A stretch of DNA of 64,000 nucleotides from Oscillospiraceae bacterium. GTDB lineage: Bacteria; Bacillota; Clostridia; Oscillospirales; Ruminococcaceae. The translations under genes were made by a program, and so were the position numbers. Under the pieces are notes generated by a model that was not told the origin of the DNA, did no database searches, and worked only from the letters and a program-made list of their open reading frames with translations. Of this stretch, positions 24,923 to 34,707 are shown piece by piece (position 1 is the stretch's first letter; each line of letters begins with the position of its first letter). Location: NCBI GenBank assembly GCA_022793675.1, contig JAAWDH010000049.1, positions 1-64,000 on the forward strand, written 5' to 3'.

Positions 24923-27232
24923 GTGAAAAAGCCGCAGCTGCCCGGCAGTACCTTTTTCCAGTGGTTGGTATCCTATCTGGCAATCCTGCTTTTGCCGGTT
25001 GGGATGATGGTCCTCGTTTCCATGCAGGCATTGTCTGCGGCCCGTGAAGAGGTCACCCAGGTGCACAGGGGCGCTTTAAACCAGTTGCAGGCGGTGATGG
25101 ACAGCGAATTTTCGGCAGCCCATCGGATGGTTTACGCCCTTTCGGCCGATACCCGGGTGCAGTCTGTGGCCTATTCCACCGGCGATTATACCCCTTACCA
25201 ATATCAAAGCATGAAAAGGATCCAGCAGGATTTCCAGAAATACACCTCCACCAGCGAGCTTGTTGAAAGCATTTATCTCTACCTGCCCGCCGGCGCTTAT
25301 GTATTAGGGAACGGCGGCCACTATAGCCTTCAACGGCTAAAAGACTATTTCTCCCAAACCTACCATTTAAGCTACAGCCAATACGCCGGTTCCCTTGCCT
25401 CCTACCATGACCGGGAGCTTATCAGCCTGCGGGGCGGGGACGGCGGGGAATACCTCTTCCTATTTCACAGCGTCTTGCCTGCCGGTGAGGAACGGGGCCG
25501 CGCGCTGCTGCTTTTTAAGCTGGACAAATCCGTGCTTGAGCGGGAAATGGCACTGCTTAACGGCTCGATCGAAAGCCAGATAGAGCTGGTGCTGGACAAA
25601 ACGGCTGCCTATAGTGAAACTGCTCTGCCTGTCAGCGAAGGGGATTTCTACAGCCTTTTGGAAAGCGCCGTCCCTATGCGGCTTGCCGCTCCGGAAGGGT
25701 TTATCTTATCCGCGCCGTCGGCGGTGCAGAAGGTCCATTACCTGATGGCCGTGAGCCTAGACACCCTAAACGGCGAGCTGCGGGAAATCCGCTTCCTATT
25801 TGTCAGCTGCATCCTGTTATGCCTAGTGCTAGGGGCGGTGATGGCCTTTTTGCTGTCCCGGCGGCAGTACCAGCCGCTGGAAAAACTGATTAGCCTTTTA
25901 AAAGCCCGCCAGCGGAGCCTTGCTCCGGCCGACCGCAACGAATACCAGTTCCTCGAAGCCAGTTTTAACCGCATTATTAGTGAAATGCAGCAGACCGAAG
26001 GCGAGCTTTCCCGCCGGGAGGCGGCGGTGCGCCGGATGGTGCTCAACCGGCTGCTGACAGGGCGGTACCGGAACTGGGAACAGGCGGACGGGCCGCTTTC
26101 CAGCGTTGGGGTGGCGTTCGACACCAGAGAATTCATTGTCATAGGGTTTGCAGTGCGGGACGATTCCCAGCTATTTTTTGAGGAAGAGCGGGAAGACGCC
26201 GACGCCGAAACTGTCCGGGTCATTATCCAAAACATTGCCGAGGAGCTGGCGGGGGAGCGTCACCAGGCTTTCTGCACCGAGATTGACGGCCGGGTGGCGA
26301 TGGCTGCCTGCCGCCGGCAGGATGAGGAACCGGCGCTGTTCGGAGCGGAGATGGCCGAGGTCTGCCAGCGGGTAGCGAAGCTTACCGGCGAGCATTTCAA
26401 CCTGTTGCTCTGCTGTACCGTCAGCGCTTTGCATTACGACGCCCAAGGCGTTGCAGCCGCCTATAAAGAAGCGGCGGAAATGGCGGAATACGCGGTCATT
26501 TCCGGCAGCAGCGCCGAGGTGCTGACCTGGCAGGAATTTTTTGACGCGGCGGCCCTGCCCGAAACAAGCGGGCTGCACCTAGAGGAACGCTGCGCCTATT
26601 TCGTTTCGCTGATCCGTGAAGGGAGCTATACCCAAGCTATACAAGGTTTCGATGAACTGATGGCGCTTTACCTGCCGGCAGATCTGAACAACCTCGCTTT
26701 GGCCAAGTGCCGGGTGTTTGGGCTGATTAACCAGCTGCTCGTTGCCTTTGAGGATCTGAAGGAAGAATTCAGCGACGAATTCTACAGTGGCCTAGACCCA
26801 GCGGGCCACCTGCTGCAAATTAAGAGCGTCAGCGAGCTGAAGCTGGAGGTGGGCAGGCTTTTAAGCGAGGTCACCGCCCATTATATGGAGCGCAACCCCA
26901 TCCCTTCCGGCAGCCGCGCCGAGCGTATCAAAGAATATGTACAGGAGCATTACGCCGACCCAGCCCTTTCCGCAGCCGAGATTTCCGAAGCCTTTGAGAT
27001 GAACCCGGCCTACCTGTCGCGCTTTTTCAAAAAATGGACCGGTATCGGCGTGCTGGACTATATCCATGAGGTACGGATTACCGAGGCCAAACGGCGGATG
27101 TTGGAAACCGATGAAAGCATCAAAATCATCTCCGAGCAGGTAGGCTACTATAACAGCCTGACCTTTATCCGGGCGTTCAAACGCCAAGAAGGCTGCACGC
27201 CTGGCCAGTACCGCCAGACAGCCAGCCGCTGA
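24923..27232 (+). CDS. Membrane-anchored AraC-family transcriptional regulator
   Basis: 769 residues. A membrane helix at about 13-34 and another at about 288-310 bracket an extracellular Cache-like sensor domain. A cytoplasmic linker of about 320 residues follows, and then an AraC double helix-turn-helix (about 660-766; SAAEISEAFEMNPAYLSRFF and IKIISEQVGYYNSLTFIRAF). Such one-component membrane regulators typically sit beside LplA/LplB/YtcP importers and activate them when glycan fragments are outside. The start is GTG at 24923 after GAGGTGAT. The likely target is the importer at 28958-32556, with citXG in between. Confidence 0.9.
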   Translation: MKKPQLPGSTFFQWLVSYLAILLLPVGMMVLVSMQALSAAREEVTQVHRGALNQLQAVMDSEFSAAHRMVYALSADTRVQSVAYSTGDYTPYQYQSMKRIQQDFQKYTSTSELVESIYLYLPAGAYVLGNGGHYSLQRLKDYFSQTYHLSYSQYAGSLASYHDRELISLRGGDGGEYLFLFHSVLPAGEERGRALLLFKLDKSVLEREMALLNGSIESQIELVLDKTAAYSETALPVSEGDFYSLLESAVPMRLAAPEGFILSAPSAVQKVHYLMAVSLDTLNGELREIRFLFVSCILLCLVLGAVMAFLLSRRQYQPLEKLISLLKARQRSLAPADRNEYQFLEASFNRIISEMQQTEGELSRREAAVRRMVLNRLLTGRYRNWEQADGPLSSVGVAFDTREFIVIGFAVRDDSQLFFEEEREDADAETVRVIIQNIAEELAGERHQAFCTEIDGRVAMAACRRQDEEPALFGAEMAEVCQRVAKLTGEHFNLLLCCTVSALHYDAQGVAAAYKEAAEMAEYAVISGSSAEVLTWQEFFDAAALPETSGLHLEERCAYFVSLIREGSYTQAIQGFDELMALYLPADLNNLALAKCRVFGLINQLLVAFEDLKEEFSDEFYSGLDPAGHLLQIKSVSELKLEVGRLLSEVTAHYMERNPIPSGSRAERIKEYVQEHYADPALSAAEISEAFEMNPAYLSRFFKKWTGIGVLDYIHEVRITEAKRRMLETDESIKIISEQVGYYNSLTFIRAFKRQEGCTPGQYRQTASR

Positions 27233-27245
27233 TTAGGAGGATATG

Positions 27246-28565
27246 ATGGTAACAGTTTCTACAGCGGATATGGCAGCCGCCCGCGAACGCCGCGCTGCCC
27301 GGCGGCTTGCCTTTGCCGGCCGTCAGGCTGTTCTTTCCCTGACGTTAAATATCCCCGGCCCAATTAAGGATTCCCCTTTGCTGCGCCGGGTTTTCCTGGA
27401 AGCGGAGCAGCAGGTCGCCGCCCTCTCGCCGGTAATGGGGCAGCGCTTTGAGGAGGCAACCGGTTGGGAGGGCGTTTACTGTTTTGACCGTCCAGCCGCT
27501 GAAATAAAGGAAGAAGCCATGCTCATCGAAACCTACCATCCGCTGGGGCGGCTTTTTGACCTGGACGTATTCGACGAAAAGGGCGGGAAACTCTCCCGTC
27601 CCTTGTTCCGCCAATGCTTCCTCTGCGGCCGCCAAGCCCAGCTCTGCGCCCGTTCGCGCGCCCATCCCATCGAAACGCTGGTTGCCAAAGTAGAACAAAT
27701 CGCAATTAGCTTTTTTCTGGAAAAAGACGTAGAACAGCTGGGGGCGCTTGCAGAAGAATCGCTGCTTTACGAAGTATCGGTGACGCCGAAGCCGGGGCTT
27801 GTCGACCGCAGCAACAACGGCGCCCATCAAGATATGGACCTTTGGTGCTTTTTGAAAAGCGCTTCTGCGCTGCGGGCATTCTTTACCCGCTGTGCAAAAG
27901 CCGGCGCGCAGCCTGGCAGCCCAGAGCTGCTGTTTAACCGGCTGCGGCAGGAAGGGCGGCTGGCGGAACAGGCGATGCTGGAGGCAACCGGCGGCGTCAA
28001 CACCCATAAAGGTGCGATTTTTTCATTGGGGCTGCTCTGCGGCGCAGCCGGGCGGCAGCTGGCGTCGGGGGCAGCGCCTAAGGACACGCTGCGGGCGCTG
28101 TCGCCCTTTTTCCTTCTGCCCGAAAGGCTGGCGGAAGGGGGATTCGGCAGCACGCTTTACAAAACCGGGCGCTGCGGCGGTATCCGCCAGGAAGCAGCCG
28201 CAGGGTTCCCCTCGGTTGAGGCTGTGCTGCCGCTGTTCCAAAAAGCGCTGGCGGACGGCTTTTCGGAAAACGACGCCGGGGTGCTTGCCCTCCTGCATTT
28301 AATGGCCAGGACAGAGGATAGCTGCCTTGTGCATCGTTCCGACATCCAGACAGCCGCTGCCCTGCGGGCGCAGGTACGGCAGGCGCTTCCGTTGCTGGTG
28401 GGGCCGGAGGAAACCGTCGCCTTTGCCGAGGAGCTGGACAGGCAGCTGATTGCCCAAAACCTTAGCCCCGGCGGCAGCGCCGACCTTTTGGCCGTCCTTT
28501 ATTTTAAGCGGCGTGCCGATGCAGCAGCGCTTAATGGCTGCATCGGCGAGTATCCTAGCGGTTAA
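27246..28565 (+). CDS. citXG: CitX-CitG fusion: citrate lyase prosthetic-group synthesis and transfer
   Basis: 439 residues. The N-terminal about 160 residues match CitX (holo-ACP transferase; PGPIKDSPLLRRVF-type start and RQCFLCGRQAQLCAR). The remainder matches CitG (triphosphoribosyl-dephospho-CoA synthase), with VTPKPGLVDRSNNGAHQD near residue 180 and GGVNTHKGAIFSLG. One protein would make the cofactor and attach it to CitD. The ATG at 27246 is chosen over 27243 because AGGAGG ends at 27240. It is separated from citDEF by 5 kb. The 3' end overlaps repeat copy E. Confidence 0.93.
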   Translation: MVTVSTADMAAARERRAARRLAFAGRQAVLSLTLNIPGPIKDSPLLRRVFLEAEQQVAALSPVMGQRFEEATGWEGVYCFDRPAAEIKEEAMLIETYHPLGRLFDLDVFDEKGGKLSRPLFRQCFLCGRQAQLCARSRAHPIETLVAKVEQIAISFFLEKDVEQLGALAEESLLYEVSVTPKPGLVDRSNNGAHQDMDLWCFLKSASALRAFFTRCAKAGAQPGSPELLFNRLRQEGRLAEQAMLEATGGVNTHKGAIFSLGLLCGAAGRQLASGAAPKDTLRALSPFFLLPERLAEGGFGSTLYKTGRCGGIRQEAAAGFPSVEAVLPLFQKALADGFSENDAGVLALLHLMARTEDSCLVHRSDIQTAAALRAQVRQALPLLVGPEETVAFAEELDRQLIAQNLSPGGSADLLAVLYFKRRADAAALNGCIGEYPSG

Positions 28566-28617
28566 AAGTTTTTACAGCTTTGCTAAGCTAAACTTTCTTT
28601 CAAAAAGCGTCGTACCC
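28549..28617 (+). repeat. Dispersed intergenic repeat, copy E (plus orientation)
   Basis: TATCCTAGCGGTTAAAAG, then TTTGCTAAGCTAAACTTTC, TTTCAAAAAGCGTCGTACCC. It begins inside the last codons of citXG, so the repeat contributes the gene's 3' end. Confidence 0.65.
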
Positions 28618-28657
28618 AAACACACCTTTCATCTTCTGGAAACGGTGTGTTTTGTTT
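28618..28657 (+). terminator. Terminator of citXG
   Basis: AAACACACC (28618-28626) pairs with GGTGTGTTT (28644-28652), followed by GTTTTTATAG. From here to the next promoter at 28861 I see no gene. Confidence 0.8.
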
Positions 28658-28860
28658 TTATAGTCGGTCCGTATCTATTTCCAGGTATACAAAAATGATT
28701 TCCTGTTAAGCGGGCAGGCGTATTTTTTACTTTTGGGCCAGTAAAAAACGGTCGTTAGCTAAGGGGCAGGTCAAAAATCCGCGCTTTCGAGCTGGGAAAG
28801 ATAAAAAAGCGTCGCTTGTTTAGCGCTTCTCACCAATAGTTCTGCGGAAAAAATCGAAAA

Positions 28861-28889
28861 TTTACAAGCTTCTGGAATTTGGGTATGAT
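28861..28889 (+). promoter_or_regulatory. Promoter of the second sugar-importer operon
   Basis: TTTACA (28861-28866), 17 bases, TATGAT (28884-28889). A CTGCG/CGCAG inverted repeat follows in the leader. Confidence 0.75.
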
Positions 28890-28957
28890 AAGAGCATCAG
28901 CTGCGCCGGCATTGACGCAGCAGCCCTTTCAACAAGATTATCAAGGAGGCATCACCA

Positions 28958-30628
28958 ATGAAAGCAAAGAGAATTTTAGCGGCGTTATTGGCGGCGGGCG
29001 CAGTCCTGTCGATGGCATCCTGCAATGGCGGCAACGGGGGCAGCTCTGCATCCGGCAGCACCCCTACAGGCAGCAGCCCGGCCAGCACAGGCAGTTCTGC
29101 CGATAACGGCGGCTCCTCCGGCAGCGCCGAACAGCTTACCGAAATCCCTCTGCCTATCGTCCAGGAAAAAACAACCCTAACCTATTGGTTTCCCTGGGAC
29201 GCGACCGTTTCTAACGTTGTTACCAATAACAACGAAGTTGAGTCCGTCAAGGTTATGGAAGAGCTGACCAATGTCCATATCGACTATATCCATCCCACCA
29301 TCGGCCAGGAAACCGAGCTGTTCAGCGTACTGCTCTCCTCCGGCGACCTGCCTGATATGATGTACCTGAGCAACGGCGTCCAGTACCCTGGCGGCATCGT
29401 CACCGGTATCGCCGATGGAATGTTCCTCAACATCAACGACCTAGTGGCCCAGTACGCCCCCAATTTCAGCAAATGGCGCGAATATGATGAGGAGCACCAG
29501 AAAGAGACCATCTCTGACGACGGCCTGATTCTCGGCTTCCCGATGATGAACGATGTGGGCGAGCCGGCGAACCTGGGGCTATGTATCCGCCAGGATTACC
29601 TCGACCAGATTAAAAAAGAAGTCCCCTCCACCCTCGACGAAATGCACGACGTGCTGTTGGCGGCTAAGGACCAGCTGGGGATTTCGGGGCTTCTGCTGCC
29701 CTCCAAAGGCGTGTTCTTCGACTCGGCGCTGCTGTCGGCCTATGGCGTAGGCAAAGAGTGGTACCAGAACGATGGGACCGTCCTCTTTGGGCCGATGCAG
29801 GAAGGCTACCGCGATTACCTGGTGATGATGCATCAGTGGTACGACGAAGGCCTAATCGACCCCAACTTTGTTTCTAACGGTATGAACGACGCCCCCACCA
29901 ACGACCTGCTGGTATCGGACGATGTACTGATCACCGAGACTTACTGGGGGCGTGTTGTCGACGCTATGGTCTATAACGGCGTTACCCAGAACGAGGATTT
30001 CTGGCTGACTCCCTTTGCGCCGCCCGTCAAAAATGAAGGCGACCACATCGGCATCCGGATGTACAATTCCTCTATCCTCAACCAGACCGTCCTCACGAAA
30101 GACTGCTCCGATCCCGTCATAGCGACAATGTGGCTGGATTACCAGTACACCGAGGACGCCATGGTTCTCAACAACTACGGCGTCGAAGGCGAAACCTTTT
30201 ATTATGACGAAAAAGGCGATTTCCAGTTCACCGACCTGATTATGAAAAACCCCGATGGCCGCACCACCACCGACGCCAACCGGCTTTACGTCCGCCGCAA
30301 TGGCTCCGGCTGGATCGATTATAAGCGCCAGTGGCTCACAAACCCCACCGTCAAGCATAAGGACGAGGTTTGGGCCTACGATATCTGGAACGCTGTCCCT
30401 ACCGACTGGATTATCCCCTCTATCACCATGACTACCGATGAATCCTCCGAGTTCCAGTCCATCTATGCCGACATCAAGACCTATGTCGAAGAAACGACAG
30501 TCGGCATGATTATGGGCACCACCCCCATCGACCAGTTCGACGCCTTTGTCGGGCAGCTGAAGGAGATGGGCATCGAGCGGGCCATTGAAATCGAGCAGGC
30601 CGCCCTTGACCGCTACTACGCCCGTTAA
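28958..30628 (+). CDS. Extracellular solute-binding lipoprotein, LplA-like
   Basis: 556 residues. The signal peptide ends at lipobox MASC (Cys22), then a Gly/Ser/Thr-rich linker to about residue 60 and a family 1 solute-binding domain (LTYWFPWDATVSNVV region onward). It shares order, linker style and the ending IERAIEIEQAALDRYYAR with the protein at 9141, so the two are paralogues. It is the first gene of its operon, unlike the first importer, where it is last. Substrate unknown, probably an oligosaccharide. Confidence 0.92.
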   Translation: MKAKRILAALLAAGAVLSMASCNGGNGGSSASGSTPTGSSPASTGSSADNGGSSGSAEQLTEIPLPIVQEKTTLTYWFPWDATVSNVVTNNNEVESVKVMEELTNVHIDYIHPTIGQETELFSVLLSSGDLPDMMYLSNGVQYPGGIVTGIADGMFLNINDLVAQYAPNFSKWREYDEEHQKETISDDGLILGFPMMNDVGEPANLGLCIRQDYLDQIKKEVPSTLDEMHDVLLAAKDQLGISGLLLPSKGVFFDSALLSAYGVGKEWYQNDGTVLFGPMQEGYRDYLVMMHQWYDEGLIDPNFVSNGMNDAPTNDLLVSDDVLITETYWGRVVDAMVYNGVTQNEDFWLTPFAPPVKNEGDHIGIRMYNSSILNQTVLTKDCSDPVIATMWLDYQYTEDAMVLNNYGVEGETFYYDEKGDFQFTDLIMKNPDGRTTTDANRLYVRRNGSGWIDYKRQWLTNPTVKHKDEVWAYDIWNAVPTDWIIPSITMTTDESSEFQSIYADIKTYVEETTVGMIMGTTPIDQFDAFVGQLKEMGIERAIEIEQAALDRYYAR

Positions 30629-30653
30629 GCTGCAAACCAATCAGGGATGCCCA

Positions 30654-30701
30654 GCCGGCCCGAAGGAACGGGACCCCAGGGCCGGCAGGACAGCTTTTTC
30701 C
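30654..30701 (+). promoter_or_regulatory. Intra-operon stem-loop between binding protein and permeases
   Basis: GCCGGCCC (30654-30661) pairs with 30679-30686, followed after 8 bases by CTTTTTCCC. Hairpins at this place usually let the binding protein be made in excess over the permeases through partial termination or mRNA stabilisation. Confidence 0.6.
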
Positions 30702-30720
30702 CTATGAAAGGAGGATCCCC

Positions 30721-31656
30721 TTGGAAAAGACAGCCCGTCCGAAAAAGACCTTCGCGGAAAAGGTGCGGCTGGAAATCAAAAACTGCGGGGCGTTGTATGT
30801 GATGGCGCTGCCGGTGTTTTTATTCTATCTGCTTTTCCGCTATATCCCGATGATCGGCACCGTAATGGCTTTCCAGAAATTCAACATCGCCAAAGGGCTG
30901 TTTGGCAGCCCCTGGATCGGCTTCAATAACTTCATCACCTTTTTCAACAGCTACTATTTCGCGCGGCTGATGCGCAACACAGTGCTGATCAGCCTTGCCG
31001 ATCTGCTGTTCAATTTCCCAGCGCCCATCATCTTTGCCTTGCTGCTCAACGAAGTAAACCGGAAATGGTTCAAAAAGGCCGTGCAGACCATCAGCTATAT
31101 GCCCTATTTTGTGTCGATTGTCGTGCTGTGCGGGCTGGTTATCGATTTTTGCGAAGCCGGCGGCGTTATCAGCAACATTGCCTCTATTTTTCTTGGCGAC
31201 CAAGTGAACCTTTTAAGCAAACCGGAATATTTCCGCACCATTTTTGTCGCTTCCAACATCTGGCAGGGGCTAGGGTATGGTTCGATTGTCTACATAGCCG
31301 CCCTCACAAACGTCGACCAGGAGCTTTACGAAGCCGCCGTCATCGACGGCGCGGGCCGCTGGAAGCAGACGCTCCATGTGACTATCCCCAGCATCGTTCC
31401 GACTATCGTTATCCTGCTGATCCTGCGGATGGGGTCGATCCTGGACGTAGGCTACGAAAAAGTCATGCTGCTTTACAACCCGGCCACCTATGAGACCGCC
31501 GACGTTATCTCTACCTTTGTCTACCGCAAAGGCTTTGTGGACTACGACTACGGCTATTCCACAGCGGTAGGGCTTTTCAACTCGGTCATCAACCTTTGCC
31601 TGCTGACGCTGACCAACCTGATCAGCCGCAAGGTAGGCGAAGTCAGCCTATTTTAG
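30721..31656 (+). CDS. ABC sugar importer permease, LplB-type
   Basis: 311 residues with about six membrane helices and the EAA loop EAAVIDGAGRWKQTLHVTIP. It closely resembles the permease at 7030. The TTG start at 30721 follows AAAGGAGG. It lies between the binding protein and the second permease of the same importer. As with the first system, no ATPase is encoded in the window, so a shared MsmX-type ATPase is expected elsewhere. Confidence 0.92.
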   Translation: MEKTARPKKTFAEKVRLEIKNCGALYVMALPVFLFYLLFRYIPMIGTVMAFQKFNIAKGLFGSPWIGFNNFITFFNSYYFARLMRNTVLISLADLLFNFPAPIIFALLLNEVNRKWFKKAVQTISYMPYFVSIVVLCGLVIDFCEAGGVISNIASIFLGDQVNLLSKPEYFRTIFVASNIWQGLGYGSIVYIAALTNVDQELYEAAVIDGAGRWKQTLHVTIPSIVPTIVILLILRMGSILDVGYEKVMLLYNPATYETADVISTFVYRKGFVDYDYGYSTAVGLFNSVINLCLLTLTNLISRKVGEVSLF

Positions 31657-31674
31657 GAAAGGGGGCAGCTTATC

Positions 31675-32556
31675 ATGGCAATGGTACAGCGGAACACTGT
31701 AAGCCGCAAAGTTTTTGTGGCCATAAACACCCTGCTGATGGCGGGGATCGCCTTTGTCTGCCTTGCGCCTTTCTGGCATGTGCTGATGGCGTCGGTGTCC
31801 GACCCGGCGATGGTAGAAGTGAACAAAAGCCTGATCCTCTGGCCGCTGGGGAAGACCTCTATAAAGGCCTACCAGCTGGTTTTCAGCAACGACAACATTT
31901 TCATCGGCTACCGCAACACCCTGTTTTATGTAATCGTCGGGACGGTTATCAGCGCAATGATGTCGTCGCTGGCCGGATATGTGATGTCCCGCAAGCGCTG
32001 CCGCTGGCGGGGGGCGTTCGCCTTTTACATCACCTTTACGATGATGTTCCACGCCGGGATGATCCCGACGTTTATTATGGTTAAAAACTACGGGCTGGTA
32101 AACACCCGCTGGGCGGTAATCCTGCCGACGGCGGTGTCGGTGTACAACACCATTATTATGCGCACTTCTATCGCCGCTGTGCCGGACTCGCTGGAAGAAT
32201 CGGCGCATATTGACGGGGCGGGGGACTGGACAATTTTGTTCAGGATTATCCTGCCGCTGGTCAAATCGACGTTTGCCGTTATCGTGCTTTTTTATGCCGT
32301 CAGCAAATGGAACGCCTGGTTTGACGCGATGATTTATCTGACCCAGCGCCGCGACCTTTATCCGCTGCAGCTGTTCCTGCGGGAGATTTTGGTGCAGGCC
32401 AAGGCGGCATCCAGCGCCGACAGCGAGGTTGTGCTCTATGAGACCCTTCAGAAATACGCGACGATTATTGTATCGACGCTGCCGATTTTGTGTATCTATC
32501 CTTTTGTGCAGAAGTATTTTGTGCAGGGCGTGATGATTGGCTCCGTCAAAGGTTAG
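31675..32556 (+). CDS. ABC sugar importer permease, YtcP-type
   Basis: 293 residues with six predicted membrane helices and the EAA-loop sequence LEESAHIDGAGDWTILFRI. The ending PFVQKYFVQGVMIGSVKG is nearly the same as in the permease at 8014. It completes the second importer. The ribosome site GGAAAGGGGG lies upstream, and a serine hydrolase gene follows 43 bases later. Confidence 0.92.
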   Translation: MAMVQRNTVSRKVFVAINTLLMAGIAFVCLAPFWHVLMASVSDPAMVEVNKSLILWPLGKTSIKAYQLVFSNDNIFIGYRNTLFYVIVGTVISAMMSSLAGYVMSRKRCRWRGAFAFYITFTMMFHAGMIPTFIMVKNYGLVNTRWAVILPTAVSVYNTIIMRTSIAAVPDSLEESAHIDGAGDWTILFRIILPLVKSTFAVIVLFYAVSKWNAWFDAMIYLTQRRDLYPLQLFLREILVQAKAASSADSEVVLYETLQKYATIIVSTLPILCIYPFVQKYFVQGVMIGSVKG

Positions 32557-32599
32557 CGTTAACTGATATTTGCCCTTAAAGGCAGGAAGGAAAAGGGTT

Positions 32600-33484
32600 A
32601 TGGCTATGGATTTATCTGCATTTGTAGACGCGGCGGCGCCTTTGCGGGCGTTGGGCGTCGTTGTAACGCAGGAGGGTAGGGAAGTCGCCTCCCATCTTTG
32701 GGAGGCTGCCTGCCGCCGCAATATCTATTCTGCCAGCAAAAGCGTTACAGCTACCGCCGTCGGCATTGCCGCCGGCGAGGGGCTGCTTTCATTGGAGGAG
32801 CGGCTCGTCGACGTATTTAAGGACGACCTTCCCCAAACGGTCGGCGAAAACCTTGAAAAGGCCGTCGTCCGCGACCTGCTGACCATGCATCTGGGCCAGG
32901 GGAGCGGCTATCTGATGGGGGCGGACCGCCCCTATTACGCCGATCCGGACTGGGTGAAAACCGCTCTTGCGCAGCCTTTTGCCGATCCGCCCAACAGCCG
33001 CTTTGTCTATAATAATGCCGGGCCTTATCTGGCGGGGATTCTGGTACAGCGCCGGGCGGGCTGCGACTTGGTGAATTATTTAACGCCGCGGCTTTTTGCG
33101 CCAATGGGCATCAGCCGCCCGACCTGGGAGACTGACCCGCTGGGGAATACCTTTGGGGCAGGCGGATTGTTCCTGACCTTGTGGGAACTGCACAAGCTGG
33201 GGCAGCTTTGGCTCCAACACGGCAGCTATAACGGCCGGCAGCTGGCGCCAGCTGCCTTTATGGCTGAGGCCCTCAGCAGACAAACGGACAACGATCGCGA
33301 CAGTTTCGGTTACGGTTACCTTTTCTGGGGCGGCGACAAAGGCTCCTTCCGCGCCGACGGCAAATATGGGCAGTTTGCCATCATGATGCAGGATAAAAAC
33401 GCCGTGGTCACCATTACCGCTGAATGCCGGGAGGAGCCGAAGCTGCTGGATGCGGTATTTACGCATATCTATTCGCAATTATAG
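32600..33484 (+). CDS. Serine hydrolase, class C beta-lactamase family
   Basis: 294 residues. The catalytic SxxK motif is SASK in NIYSASKSVTATAVG, the YxN-type motif is YNNAGP, and a C-terminal GKYGQFA fits the KTG-like position. The family includes DD-peptidases, esterases and beta-lactamases, and most members in sugar loci are esterases of unknown substrate. No signal peptide is visible, so action inside the cell is likely. The start at 32600 follows GGAAGGAAAAGGG; the frame open from 32570 is rejected. It is probably co-transcribed with the importer. Confidence 0.85.
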   Translation: MAMDLSAFVDAAAPLRALGVVVTQEGREVASHLWEAACRRNIYSASKSVTATAVGIAAGEGLLSLEERLVDVFKDDLPQTVGENLEKAVVRDLLTMHLGQGSGYLMGADRPYYADPDWVKTALAQPFADPPNSRFVYNNAGPYLAGILVQRRAGCDLVNYLTPRLFAPMGISRPTWETDPLGNTFGAGGLFLTLWELHKLGQLWLQHGSYNGRQLAPAAFMAEALSRQTDNDRDSFGYGYLFWGGDKGSFRADGKYGQFAIMMQDKNAVVTITAECREEPKLLDAVFTHIYSQL

Positions 33485-33495
33485 GGGTGGGACCT

Positions 33496-33786
33496 ATGAA
33501 AATCATCAAAACTGCCGTCGCCGGGACGATGGAGTCCAGCGACATCATGATTACCCTTTCCCCCGCTGCGGAAGGGATTTCCATTGACTTGGATAGTACG
33601 GTCAAAGAACAGTTCGGCGGGCAGATTTGCGCGGTTATCCGCGAAACCCTCCAGAAAATGGGGATAACGGCCGCCGAGGTTTCCGCCGTCGACAAGGGCG
33701 CGCTGGACTGCACCGTCAAAGCCCGCACAGAGGCGGCTGCTTTGCGGGCCGGCGATACACAGGCGGATTGGGAGGGATTGCCGTGA
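33496..33786 (+). CDS. citD: Citrate lyase acyl carrier protein, gamma subunit
   Basis: 96 residues, the normal CitD size. The N-terminus KTAVAGTMESSDIMITL carries the conserved Ser that receives the phosphoribosyl-dephospho-CoA arm from CitX, and the C-terminal DCTVKARTEAA is also conserved. It carries the acetyl/citryl thioester between CitF and CitE. The stop overlaps the citE GTG by four bases, indicating translational coupling. Confidence 0.95.
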   Translation: MKIIKTAVAGTMESSDIMITLSPAAEGISIDLDSTVKEQFGGQICAVIRETLQKMGITAAEVSAVDKGALDCTVKARTEAAALRAGDTQADWEGLP

Positions 33787-34679
33787 GCTTTACTAAGGAC
33801 CGGCTTCGCCGGACGATGCTCTTTATCCCCGGGAATAACCCTGGGATGCTGCGGGACTGCCACATTTACGGTGCGGACTGCATCATGCTGGACCTTGAGG
33901 ACAGCGTTTCTATCTACGAAAAGGACGCGGCAAGGCTTCTGGTGCGCAGCGCGTTGCAGTCAATGGACTATGGCCAGCAGGATGGCAGGACCGAGGTGCT
34001 GGTGCGGATAAACGACCTGAAAAGCGGCGGCCTTACCGATTTGGAAGCGGTCGTGCCGTTGGGGAAAACGCTGATCAGGCTGCCCAAGACTGAAACCCCA
34101 AACGATGTGCTGGAATGCGAAGCTGAAATTTCCCGGCTGGAAAAGGCCGCCGGCTTAGAAGTTGGCAGCACCGGCATGATGGCTGCTATTGAGTCTGCCG
34201 AAGGGATCCTTAACGCCCGCGATATTGCCAAGGCCAGCCAAAGGCTCGTAGGCATTGCGCTAGGGGCGGAGGATTATGTTACCGACCTGAAAACGACCCG
34301 CTCTGCCGAAGGGACCGAGCTCCTTTTTGGCCGCAGTATGCTGCTGCACGCCGCCCGTGCAGCCGGTATCGCCGCTATTGACTGCGTCTATAGCAATGTT
34401 AATGACGAAGAGGGCCTTGTCGCCCAGGCAAAGCTCGTCCATACCCTGGGTTTTGACGGCAAAAGCGTCATCAATCCCCGCCAGATCGACCCCATTCACC
34501 AGGTCTTTACGCCGACCCAGAAGGATATCGAAAAAGCTATGGCCGTCATTGCCGCCCTGAAAGAGGCCGAGCAAAAAGGTTCCGGCGTCATTTCCCTGGG
34601 CGGCAGGATGGTGGATAGGCCGGTGGTGAAGCGGGCGCTTTACCAACTGGAATTGGCAAAAGCTATGCGGCTGATTTAA
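33783..34679 (+). CDS. citE: Citrate lyase beta subunit (citryl-ACP lyase)
   Basis: 298 residues of the HpcH/HpaI TIM-barrel family. Typical motifs are TMLFIPGNNPGML, CIMLDLEDSV with metal-coordinating acids, and GIALGAEDYVTDL. It cleaves citryl-ACP to oxaloacetate and acetyl-ACP. The GTG at 33783 overlaps the citD stop. The longer frame open from 33627 lies inside citD and is not coding. Confidence 0.96.
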   Translation: MSFTKDRLRRTMLFIPGNNPGMLRDCHIYGADCIMLDLEDSVSIYEKDAARLLVRSALQSMDYGQQDGRTEVLVRINDLKSGGLTDLEAVVPLGKTLIRLPKTETPNDVLECEAEISRLEKAAGLEVGSTGMMAAIESAEGILNARDIAKASQRLVGIALGAEDYVTDLKTTRSAEGTELLFGRSMLLHAARAAGIAAIDCVYSNVNDEEGLVAQAKLVHTLGFDGKSVINPRQIDPIHQVFTPTQKDIEKAMAVIAALKEAEQKGSGVISLGGRMVDRPVVKRALYQLELAKAMRLI

Positions 34680-34707
34680 AATTGACCAGGAAAGAAGGCA
34701 GACGAAT